Positions 1-5,980 of a stretch of DNA of 6,165 bases are shown here, in pieces (positions within the stretch are counted from its first letter, which is position 1; each line of letters opens with the position of its first letter). The notes beneath the pieces were generated by a model. It saw nothing but the letters and a program-made list of their open reading frames with translations, ran no database searches and was not told the DNA's origin. Location: NCBI GenBank assembly GCA_947581845.1, contig CANPVY010000150.1, positions 1 through 6,165 on the forward strand. The letters are read 5' to 3'. Both the position numbers and the translations under genes were made by a program. Source of the DNA: an uncultured bacterium (GTDB lineage: Bacteria; Gemmatimonadota; Gemmatimonadetes; Palauibacterales; KS3-K002).

Positions 1-347
1 GAGATGACGCCTCGTGCGTAGGCAAGATCGCCACGACCCTCGATCTCTACAAACACGTTGGCGTACTCCGTGACCGTCAGCGGCATGGCGTCGTATGACG
101 CCTGAATCGCCGCTCGACCTTCGATCAGCGGCTCGTTCGGCGCCATCAGCAGCGCATCCTCGGTGTAGTGTGCGGCCACGGCCGCCCAATCACTGGCCAG
201 CATGGCCTCCGTGTACGACTGAGGGACGGCCCGGATCGCCGCCACGTCCTCCTCCGACAGTGGACCGGCTTCCTGGGCCACTGGCTGGCAGGCCATGCTC
301 GCTAGGGCAAGCCCTAACACCGCGAGCAGAATTGCACGCGCTTTCAT
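1..347 (-). CDS. SnoaL-like / DUF4440 (NTF2-fold) lipoprotein, 3' end outside window
   Basis: The frame opens at ATG (345-347) and stays open for 115 codons to the window edge, so the C-terminus is missing. A GGGAGG Shine-Dalgarno (354-359) sits 6 bases before the ATG and fixes the start. Residues 1-19 form a short basic then hydrophobic signal (MKARAILLAVLGLALASMAC) ending at Cys20. The lipobox is imperfect (S-M-A-C), so lipid anchoring is likely but not certain. From about residue 33 the protein matches the DUF4440/SnoaL-like pattern: a helix with SYTEAMLASDWAAVAAHYTE, then DALLMAPNEPLIEGRAAI, then a strand with GDLAYARG near residues 107-113. Proteins of this kind are small alpha+beta cones that may bind a small ligand; many are not enzymes, and no function can be assigned here. 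The gene lies downstream of the URO-D-like gene and may share its transcript. Family call is fairly sure; role is unknown. Confidence 0.85.
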   Translation of the reverse strand, partial: MKARAILLAVLGLALASMACQPVAQEAGPLSEEDVAAIRAVPQSYTEAMLASDWAAVAAHYTEDALLMAPNEPLIEGRAAIQASYDAMPLTVTEYANVFVEIEGRGDLAYARGVI

Positions 348-380
348 CGTTAACCTCCCGGTGTGCGAGTTGCTGGGCGT

Positions 381-402
381 CCGCAAGATGCGGTCTTGCC
401 GG
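381..402. repeat. Imperfect inverted repeat (hairpin) between the small ORF and the DUF4440 gene
   Basis: CCGCAAGA (381-388) pairs with TCTTGCCGG (394-402), an eight-base-pair stem with one bulged base around a five-base loop TGCGG. It lies in the 73-base gap before the DUF4440 start on the minus strand. No T-run follows it on either strand, so it does not look like a standard intrinsic terminator. It could be an RNA processing or attenuation hairpin, or chance in GC-rich DNA. Confidence 0.3.
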
Positions 403-420
403 CGTCCTCGCCAGTTAATC

Positions 421-525
421 TCACGCGAGACGCCGACGGCCGACCCAGCGGCCAATCCAGATGACCGCCACCACGTAGCAGCCGATGATGAAGAAATCAA
501 TGAGCTGGAGTCCGAACCAGTACAC
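421..525 (-). CDS. 34-residue membrane peptide resembling the first TM helix of an SSS-family symporter
   Basis: This minus-strand frame starts at GTG (523-525) and ends at TGA (421-423). A strong GGAGGG Shine-Dalgarno (535-540) precedes it by 9 bases. The GTG lies 6 bases after the URO-D-like stop codon, which suggests translational coupling. The peptide has an aromatic start (YWFGLQ), one hydrophobic span of about 20 residues from Leu6 to Ile24 containing LIDFFIIGCYVVAV, and a basic end GRWVGRRRLA. The pattern L-x-x-[IL]-D-x-x-[IV]-I-x-x-Y followed by IGxxxGRR is what I know from TM1 of sodium:solute symporters, which normally run to roughly 450-600 residues. Nothing of the rest of such a protein follows; the next gene begins 73 bases on. 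It is either a decayed 5' fragment of a symporter gene or a free-standing single-span small protein. The working ribosome site favours translation, but the function is unknown. Confidence 0.5.
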   Translation of the reverse strand: MYWFGLQLIDFFIIGCYVVAVIWIGRWVGRRRLA

Positions 526-531
526 GTGACT

Positions 532-1587
532 TCACCCTCCCGCGCAGGCCGCGAAGAATGCGTAAACGTTCTCCGGCCGCGCCCCAGGCCCGAACTCGCA
601 CTGAGCGATGAAGCCGCCATCTCTATGGAAGGCCGCTCCCATCCTTAGAGCGGCCTCCGCGATCTCGGCCGTCGTCGCTCGCGGCAGCAGCTGCTGTCGG
701 TCCAGCTCGCCCCAGAACGTCAGCTCACCAGCGAACCGCCGGCCCAGCTCCTCGACACCCATGCAGAACACCTGACTGTTCAACGCGTCGAGCTCGATCT
801 CGATGAGGTCCGGAATCACGTCCGTGATATAGCCGTCAGAGTGCATGAACGCGTACTTGCCGTGTTCATGTGCAATCGACACGTAGTCGGCGTACAGCGG
901 CTTGAACAGCTCACGCCACAGCTCCGGCGCGACCAGCAGCGAACGCTGGCTGCCCCAGTCGTCCATGAACGTCAGGGCGTCGACCTCCGTCTCGGCCCAC
1001 AGCCTCAGCTCCTCCACGTAGAACGCGTGCAGCCGCTCCAGAAACTGCACCAGCTCCGCTGAAGGACGACTGAGATCCAAATACAGGTTCTCCGGCCCAC
1101 GCAGGAACTGCAGGCGCTCGAACGGCCGCGGGCAGGTCCCTGCCAAGACGAAGCGATCGCTGTTCCTGCAGAACTCGGCGATCTGCTCCTTATCGATCGC
1201 CAGTCGTTCCCGCGGGAAGCGGACGTGGCTCGTATCGGACCAATCCGTCACCAGCGGCTGCTTGGCCTGACCGATGGTCCCTTCCTGCAGATTCAGAAAC
1301 GTGCAGCCCCAGGCATCTACGAAGGTGCCAACCGAGTGGGCGTTGCCGCCGCCAAGTACCGGCTCACTGCAGAAGACGGGGATCGCCGTGATGTCCGCTG
1401 GGAAGTCGCGCTCGAGACGATCCAACTCCTGCGGGTACCGCTTCGCAGCCCAAGGCAGGACCCAGAGCTGGCGCGCAAGGCGAGCGGGGCCTCGGAACTC
1501 AAGCGTCTGCTTGACCAGCTCGCGCGGAGTGGTGACTGCGGATGAACGCGCATCTGGACTGTCGATGCCGACTCTGAAAGATGGCAT
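532..1587 (-). CDS. Uroporphyrinogen decarboxylase-fold (URO-D/MtaA-like) protein, probably not HemE
   Basis: A 351-residue protein of the URO-D TIM-barrel superfamily, which includes HemE, corrinoid-dependent methyltransferases (MtaA, CmuA) and MetE. The early region TPRELVKQTLEFRGPAR (20-36), the central DAWGCTFLNLQEG (91-103), LTFMDDWGSQ (205-214), the HSDG motif (249-252), LTFWGELDRQ (289-298) and a C-terminal GGFIAQCEFGPGARPENV (324-341) all fit this family. The HemE N-terminal signature (R-P-P-V-W-x-M-R-Q-A-G-R-Y) is absent; the matching place reads LWVLPWAAKRYPQEL. A heme-pathway decarboxylase is therefore unlikely, and a methyl-transfer or related role is inference. MtaA-type proteins bind zinc through H-x-C plus a later Cys; here His249 and Cys330 are in place but the x-C position is Asp251. 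ATG at 1587 is the only in-frame ATG/GTG/TTG after the upstream stop, yet it has no Shine-Dalgarno. Codons 2-18 have many A/T third positions, so the true start is in doubt. No membrane segment or signal peptide is seen. Confidence 0.85.
   Translation of the reverse strand: MPSFRVGIDSPDARSSAVTTPRELVKQTLEFRGPARLARQLWVLPWAAKRYPQELDRLERDFPADITAIPVFCSEPVLGGGNAHSVGTFVDAWGCTFLNLQEGTIGQAKQPLVTDWSDTSHVRFPRERLAIDKEQIAEFCRNSDRFVLAGTCPRPFERLQFLRGPENLYLDLSRPSAELVQFLERLHAFYVEELRLWAETEVDALTFMDDWGSQRSLLVAPELWRELFKPLYADYVSIAHEHGKYAFMHSDGYITDVIPDLIEIELDALNSQVFCMGVEELGRRFAGELTFWGELDRQQLLPRATTAEIAEAALRMGAAFHRDGGFIAQCEFGPGARPENVYAFFAACAGG
535..540 (-). promoter_or_regulatory. Shine-Dalgarno GGAGGG for the 34-codon frame
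   Basis: GGAGGG on the minus strand lies inside the last two codons (Gly-Gly) of the URO-D-like gene and 9 bases upstream of the GTG at 525. Its placement is the main reason to treat the small frame as translated, by reinitiation or coupling after the upstream stop. Confidence 0.55.
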
Positions 1588-1870
1588 GGATTCGCGTGGG
1601 AACGCTGGCGTTGGCCAGGCATGGTGAGCGTTCCGCTCAGAAGATGCCTGTCACGGATAGCGGCCGCAAGCGGGAAGGCTCAACGATTGCCGCCCCTAAC
1701 CGCCACGAGATTAAGAGCTTACGAGAGTCGGGACGGCGGCGTTGGCCCTGAAGCCGCGCCAGCAACGGTTGCATCATCGCGCGCGCCGCTCCAGCCTACG
1801 CACGAGACAAGCAAGGTCGGGAGTTCGAAGCCTTCTGCGCGCTCTCAGGAGCCGAGACGAGGAGGTCGAT
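1588..1870. promoter_or_regulatory. Divergent intergenic region between the URO-D-like gene and the ABC importer operon
   Basis: About 280 bases lie between the two divergent translation starts and must contain or adjoin both promoters. Frames exist here, but their codons lack the strong G/C wobble bias of the flanking genes, so I take the stretch as non-coding. The best plus-strand promoter-like pair is TTGCCG (1687-1692) and GATTAA (1709-1714), 16 bases apart; the -10 matches the consensus at only three of six places. A small palindrome GCAACGGTTGC (1762-1772) could be half of a repressor site, such as that of a LacI-type sugar regulator, but no regulator gene is present. No tRNA, riboswitch or terminator was recognised. 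The region call is firm; the individual elements are weak. Confidence 0.5.
1860..1866 (+). promoter_or_regulatory. Shine-Dalgarno AGGAGGT of the substrate-binding protein gene
   Basis: A consensus AGGAGGT ends 4 bases before an in-frame CTG at 1871 (5 bases counted from GGAGG). No ATG, GTG or TTG lies at a usable distance. The strength and position of this site decide the start proposed for the binding-protein gene. Confidence 0.6.
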
Positions 1871-3169
1871 CTGCAAACTTCCGTCCAGGCGTGGGCTGCC
1901 GCCGCAGCACTCGCGGGCGTCCTCGGGATACACGCCTGCGCTGGCAAAGACGAAGACTGGCGCGCCGTCGTCACCTTTCCGGCCAGCGCCGTGGGCGCCG
2001 AAGCGCAGGTCCTGCGTGACCAGCTGGAGCGATTCATGCTGGAGCATCCGGACGTCCGCATCGTGCGTCGCGAGACGCCGGACGCCGCCGATCAACGTCA
2101 CCAGCTGTACGTTCAGTGGCTGAACGCCAGGGCCAGCGATCCCGACATCCTCCAGCTGGACGTGATCTGGACGCCCGAGTTCGCGGCCGCCGGCTGGATA
2201 CTACCTCTAGATGGGTTCGGTCCCCCGGTCGAGGAGTATTTCCCCGCGACCATCGCGGCCAACCGCTGGGACGGAAAGCTCTACGCGCTGCCCTGGTTCG
2301 TCGACGTGGGGATGCTGTACTGGCGCACCGACGTCTTCCGGGATGCGCCCGCCACGCTCGAGGAGCTGTCCCGCGCGGCGGCGCGGGCGCGGGACTCGGC
2401 CGGCATCCGCTACGGCATGGTGTGGCAGGGCGCCCGCTACGAGGGCCTGGTGACGGTGTTCCTCGAGTACCTGGGCGCCTTCGGCGGCCGGATCATGGAC
2501 GACGACGGTCGCATCGTCGTCGACTCCGAGGCCGCCGTCCGCGCCCTCCGCTTCATGGTCGATGAGATCTACGAGACCCAAAACGTACCGCGCTCCACGC
2601 TGACCTGGCAGGAGGAACAGACGCGCTTCGCTTTCCAGAACGGGCAGGCGGCCTTCATGCGCAACTGGCCCTACGCCTACCCGTTGATGCAGGACAGCGC
2701 CGAGTCCCGGGTCGCCAGCCGCTTCGCCGTCGCGCCGATGCCCGGCGCCGATGGCGGCGAGCCCACGGCGGCGCTGGGCGGCTCGCAGTTGGCCATCAAC
2801 ACCAACAGCGAGAACCCCGAGGCCGCTTACGCCGTCATCGAGTACCTCACGCGACCGGAGCAGATGCTCGAGCGGGCACGGGTCGTGGGCCAGTACCCTA
2901 CGCGCCCCGCGCTCTACGGGCGGCCCGAGCTGGCTCGGGCGCTGTCGGTCGCGCCCGATCAGGCGCGCCGAATCATCGAGCGCGCCGTCCCGCGACCGGT
3001 CACGCCGATCTACACCCAGCTCTCGGAGCTCCTCCAGATTCGCCTCCACCGAGCCCTCACCGACCAGCAGCCGCCCCGCGCCGCGCTGGAGGCGGCGGCC
3101 GAGGAGATGCGCGCTCTTCTGGACAAGGTCGGCCTCGCGCCTAAGGAGCCCAACGGTGCGGGGCGATAA
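1871..3169 (+). CDS. Carbohydrate ABC transporter substrate-binding lipoprotein (trehalose/maltose class)
   Basis: This is the extracytoplasmic sugar-binding component (bacterial SBP family 1), 432 residues from the proposed CTG start. Residues 7-22 are hydrophobic (WAAAAALAGVLGIHA) and lead to Cys23, a probable lipid-anchor site, although the lipobox (I-H-A-C) is imperfect and the n-region lacks Lys/Arg. The mature part shows class hallmarks: DVIWTPEFAAAGWILPL (97-113), LPWFVDVGMLYWRTDV (140-155), the MRNWPYAY motif (263-270), LGGSQLAIN (302-310) and PVTPIYTQLSEL (376-387). These resemble maltose/trehalose-type binders such as LpqY and ThuE. The start is uncertain: the frame is open back to TTG 1742 (475 residues). 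The extra 43 residues are very Arg-rich, have poor wobble G/C bias and no Shine-Dalgarno, whereas AGGAGGT precedes CTG 1871. The stop overlaps the next gene by 14 bases. The exact sugar cannot be read from sequence. Confidence 0.9.
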   Translation: MQTSVQAWAAAAALAGVLGIHACAGKDEDWRAVVTFPASAVGAEAQVLRDQLERFMLEHPDVRIVRRETPDAADQRHQLYVQWLNARASDPDILQLDVIWTPEFAAAGWILPLDGFGPPVEEYFPATIAANRWDGKLYALPWFVDVGMLYWRTDVFRDAPATLEELSRAAARARDSAGIRYGMVWQGARYEGLVTVFLEYLGAFGGRIMDDDGRIVVDSEAAVRALRFMVDEIYETQNVPRSTLTWQEEQTRFAFQNGQAAFMRNWPYAYPLMQDSAESRVASRFAVAPMPGADGGEPTAALGGSQLAINTNSENPEAAYAVIEYLTRPEQMLERARVVGQYPTRPALYGRPELARALSVAPDQARRIIERAVPRPVTPIYTQLSELLQIRLHRALTDQQPPRAALEAAAEEMRALLDKVGLAPKEPNGAGR

Positions 3170-4073
3170 GCGGTTCGTCGGCGCTGAGTCCCGCGAGGCA
3201 CGGCTCGCCTGGGCCTTCGTGCTCCCGGCCCTGGGCACGATCTTGCTGATCGCTCTTTTCCCGCTGGCCTGGACGGTCTGGGAATCCCTCCACGTCCACG
3301 ACCTGCGTATGCCCTGGCGCGGTCAGCCGTTCGTCTGGCTGGCCAATTACGCGGAAGTGCTGACCGATGGGCGCTTCTGGGGCGCTATGTTGCACACCGC
3401 CATCTTCACCGTCGGCTCGGTCACGCTCGAGCTGGTACTCGGACTCGTACTGGCGCTGGCCCTGAATCGCGCCTACCGCGGCCGCGGCCTCGTGCGCGCC
3501 GCCGTGCTCGTCCCCTGGGCCATCCCGACCGTCGTCGCCGCGCTGCTCTGGCGGTTCATGTTCGACGCGCAGGCGGGCATCGCCAATGCCGTGCTCATGG
3601 ACATCGGGATCATGGACCGCCCCTTCGTCTGGTTCATCCATAGTGCGGGGGCATGGGTACCCATCATCCTCGCCGACGTCTGGAAGATGACCCCGTTCGT
3701 CGCCCTGCTTCTGCTCGCCGGCCTGCAGAACATCGACACTTCGCTCTATGAGGCGGCCCGCATCGACGGCGCCGGACCGTGGCGCCAGTTCTTACACGTC
3801 ACACTGCCGCTGCTCAAGCCGGCCATCCTGGTCGCTCTCATCTTTCGCACGCTGGATGCCTTCCGGGTATTCGACCTGGTGTTCGTCCTCACCGGCGGCG
3901 GGCCGGGCACCTCCACCGAGCCCATCGCACTCTACACGTTCAACGCGCTGCTCCAGAACCTGCGCTTCGGCTACGGATCGGCCCTGGGAGTCGTCGTCTT
4001 CGTCGTCACGTTCGCGCTCGCCATGCTCTACATCCGCGCCCTGGGCGTCGAACTCACGCAGGCCCCTGAATGA
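3156..4073 (+). CDS. Sugar ABC transporter permease 1 (MalF/UgpA/ThuF type)
   Basis: A 305-residue inner-membrane permease of the binding-protein-dependent transport family, one half of the translocation channel. I start it at GTG 3156 (MRGDKRFVGAESREARLAW) because AAGGAG (3143-3148) sits 7 bases upstream; the longer open frame back to 2751 is a shadow of the binding-protein gene. Six hydrophobic spans are visible at about residues 17-40, 79-104, 113-136, 163-189, 221-245 and 272-295. The cytoplasmic EAA loop that docks on the ATPase is clear at 199-220: EAARIDGAGPWRQFLHVTLP, with its invariant Gly. The motif VFDLVFVLTGGGPGTSTEP (238-256) is typical of the MalF/UgpA partner. Length is normal for this class (about 290-320). 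The gene starts inside the binding-protein gene and its TGA overlaps the next ATG (ATGA), so coupled translation in one operon is expected. Confidence 0.96.
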   Translation: MRGDKRFVGAESREARLAWAFVLPALGTILLIALFPLAWTVWESLHVHDLRMPWRGQPFVWLANYAEVLTDGRFWGAMLHTAIFTVGSVTLELVLGLVLALALNRAYRGRGLVRAAVLVPWAIPTVVAALLWRFMFDAQAGIANAVLMDIGIMDRPFVWFIHSAGAWVPIILADVWKMTPFVALLLLAGLQNIDTSLYEAARIDGAGPWRQFLHVTLPLLKPAILVALIFRTLDAFRVFDLVFVLTGGGPGTSTEPIALYTFNALLQNLRFGYGSALGVVVFVVTFALAMLYIRALGVELTQAPE

Positions 4074-4891
4074 GACGCCTCACCGGCTGGGGACCCGTTC
4101 TCGTCGTCGGCCTTCTGGTCGTGGCCACCGCCTTCCCGTTCTACTGGGCGATCGTCTCCTCGCTCACACCCGAGGCGCGTTTGTTCGAAGCGCCATCGCT
4201 GTTCCCCTCGCAACTCGTCTTCGATCACTACCGCGCACTGTTCGACCAGCGCGATTTCTGGATCCCGATCCGCAACTCGCTGATCGTCGCCGGCAACACC
4301 ACGGCATTCTGCGTGCTCGTCGGCTCGCTCTGCGCCTACGCGCTGGCGCGCCTGCAGTTTCGCTGGAAGCGACCCATCCTCGCCTTCATTCTGGCCGTGA
4401 CCATGTTCCCACAAATCTCGATCGTCTCGCCGCTCTACCTGCTGCTCAGAGAGCTGCGACTGATCAACACCTATCCGGGGCTCGTGCTTCCCTATCTGAC
4501 GTTCGCCATGCCCCTCACCGTCTGGCTGCTGGTCAGCTTCTTCCGCCAGCTGCCTGCGGAGCTGGAGGAGGCCGCGATGGCCGACGGTGCCAGCCGCTTG
4601 CGCGCGTTCTGGGAGATCATCCTCCCGCTCTCGCTGCCCGGCCTGGCCACCACGGCCATCCTGACCCTCGTCTACTGCTGGAACGAGTTTCTCTTCGCCC
4701 TCTCGTTTACGCTGGGACCGGAGCGCCAGACGGTGCCCGTGGCGATCGCCCTGTTCCGGGGTCAGTATCAGGTGCCGTGGGGCCAGATCCTGGCGGCGGC
4801 CGTCGTAGCCACCGCGCCGATCGCGCTGCTGGTGCTCCTCTTCCAGCGCAAGATCGTGCAGGGGCTCACCGCGGGAGCAGTGAAAGGGTAG
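4070..4891 (+). CDS. Sugar ABC transporter permease 2 (MalG/UgpE/ThuG type)
   Basis: The second channel subunit, 273 residues, starts at the ATG of an ATGA overlap with the first permease. There is little Shine-Dalgarno upstream, so translation probably depends on coupling. Hydrophobic spans lie at about residues 8-30, 70-93, 102-125, 135-156, 188-212 and 238-258. The N-terminal AFPFYWAIVSSLTPEARLF is typical of MalG-type permeases, as is NSLIVAGNTT (69-78). The EAA loop is at 166-187: EEAAMADGASRLRAFWEIIL followed by PL, with the conserved Gly173. The motif YCWNEFLFALSF (202-213) and the C-terminal QRKIVQGLTAGAVKG are strong family markers. It should pair with the first permease in a heterodimer. 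Length and motifs are complete and I see nothing broken. Confidence 0.96.
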   Translation: MRRLTGWGPVLVVGLLVVATAFPFYWAIVSSLTPEARLFEAPSLFPSQLVFDHYRALFDQRDFWIPIRNSLIVAGNTTAFCVLVGSLCAYALARLQFRWKRPILAFILAVTMFPQISIVSPLYLLLRELRLINTYPGLVLPYLTFAMPLTVWLLVSFFRQLPAELEEAAMADGASRLRAFWEIILPLSLPGLATTAILTLVYCWNEFLFALSFTLGPERQTVPVAIALFRGQYQVPWGQILAAAVVATAPIALLVLLFQRKIVQGLTAGAVKG

Positions 4892-4894
4892 TTC

Positions 4895-5980
4895 ATGGCT
4901 TCGATCAAGCTCGAGGACCTCGAAAAGACCTACCCCAACGGACAGGTGGCCGTCCGCGAGATCAACCTGTCGATCGCCGACGGCGAGTTCGTCGTCCTGG
5001 TGGGACCGTCAGGCTGCGGCAAGAGCACGACGCTGCGCATAGTCGCTGGCCTGGAGACGCCGAGCCGCGGCCGTATCCTGTTGGGCGACGAGGACGTGAC
5101 GGCGACGCCGCCGCAGGACCGCGACATCGCCATGGTGTTCCAGACCTATGCCCTCTACCCGCACAAGACCGTTCGTGACAACCTGGCGTTCGGCCTCCGC
5201 ATGCGCGGCGTCGCCAGGGACGAGATCGACCGGCGTGTCGAGCAGGCCGCACGCACCCTGGGCCTGCAGCAGCTTCTCGATCGCAAGCCGCTGCAACTGT
5301 CCGGCGGTCAGCGGCAGCGGGTCGCGTTGGGCCGGGCCATCGTCCGCGACCCCAAGGCCTTCTTGCTCGACGAGCCGCTATCGAATCTGGACGCCAAGCT
5401 CCGCGTGCAGACGCGCGCCGAGTTGGCTCGCATACACAAGCAGCTCGGCGCCACGATGCTCTACGTCACCCACGATCAGGAGGAGGCGATGACGCTGGGC
5501 GACCGGGTCGCCGTGCTCGATGCCGGTCGCCTGCAGCAGGTGGCCGCGCCCGCCGAGGTCTACCGGCGGCCCACCAACCTTTTCGTCGCCGGCTTCATCG
5601 GCTCACCAACGATGAACCTGTTCAGCGGTGTGCGGGACGCCACTGACGCGACCTCCAGGTTCGTGTCGCCCTCCTGCACCGTGACCGGCGGAGCCGGCGA
5701 GTTCCCAGCCGGCGCGGGCCCGACGATCCTGGGCGTGCGGCCGCCGGATATCGAGCTCTGCGATCCCGCAGACGCTGACTTGGCGGCCCGGGTCGACGTG
5801 GTCGAGCTACTCGGCAGCGCCGTACTGGTGCACCTGCGAGCCGCGGGCACCGAAGACCAGGTGATCCGTGTCGTGGCTCCCGAGGACTCACGCGTCCGCG
5901 AGGACGAGACCGTCGGCCTGCGCTTCAACCGCGGGCGCCTGCACTTCTTCGACGCGGGCGACGGACACCGCCTCGACTGA
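4895..5980 (+). CDS. Carbohydrate ABC transporter ATP-binding protein (MalK/UgpC/SugC type)
   Basis: The cytoplasmic ATPase that drives the importer, 361 residues, which is normal for this class. ATG 4895 follows the second permease's TAG by 3 bases, and AAAGGG (4883-4888) gives a 6-base-spaced ribosome site. All ATPase motifs are intact: Walker A GPSGCGKST (37-45), Q-loop VFQTYALYPH with Gln83, signature LSGGQ (135-139), Walker B FLLDE (156-160, catalytic Glu160), D-loop SNLD (163-166) and the switch His193 in YVTHDQEEAMT. A regulatory C-terminal domain with MalK/TOBE features follows from about residue 235, including NLFSG, LGVRPPDIEL (279-288) and RLHFFDAGDG (348-357). Many bacteria share one such ATPase among several sugar importers; here it has its own copy in the operon. 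Two copies should assemble with the two permeases. The motif-based call is firm; the substrate is not defined by this subunit. Confidence 0.97.
   Translation: MASIKLEDLEKTYPNGQVAVREINLSIADGEFVVLVGPSGCGKSTTLRIVAGLETPSRGRILLGDEDVTATPPQDRDIAMVFQTYALYPHKTVRDNLAFGLRMRGVARDEIDRRVEQAARTLGLQQLLDRKPLQLSGGQRQRVALGRAIVRDPKAFLLDEPLSNLDAKLRVQTRAELARIHKQLGATMLYVTHDQEEAMTLGDRVAVLDAGRLQQVAAPAEVYRRPTNLFVAGFIGSPTMNLFSGVRDATDATSRFVSPSCTVTGGAGEFPAGAGPTILGVRPPDIELCDPADADLAARVDVVELLGSAVLVHLRAAGTEDQVIRVVAPEDSRVREDETVGLRFNRGRLHFFDAGDGHRLD

Noticed and set aside
295..648. Plus-strand frame of 117 codons across 295-648
   Set aside because: It is antisense to the DUF4440 start, the 34-codon frame and the end of the URO-D-like gene, all of which have better coding evidence. 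Its translation shows no family features.
1690..1725. Possible tRNA-Lys-like anticodon loop (CTCTTAA on the minus strand)
   Set aside because: The loop-like heptamer has no matching anticodon stem, no TTCRA T-loop and no acceptor stem around it.
2207..3238. Long minus-strand frame of 343 codons opposite the binding-protein gene
   Set aside because: It is antisense to a gene with clear family motifs. Its product is a low-complexity mix of Arg, Gly, Val, Leu and Asp with no recognisable domain, as expected for a shadow frame in GC-rich DNA.
3748..5178. Plus-strand frame of 476 codons spanning both permeases and the ATPase start
   Set aside because: It crosses three well-supported genes in another frame and its product is Arg/Ser/Pro/Ala-rich without domains.
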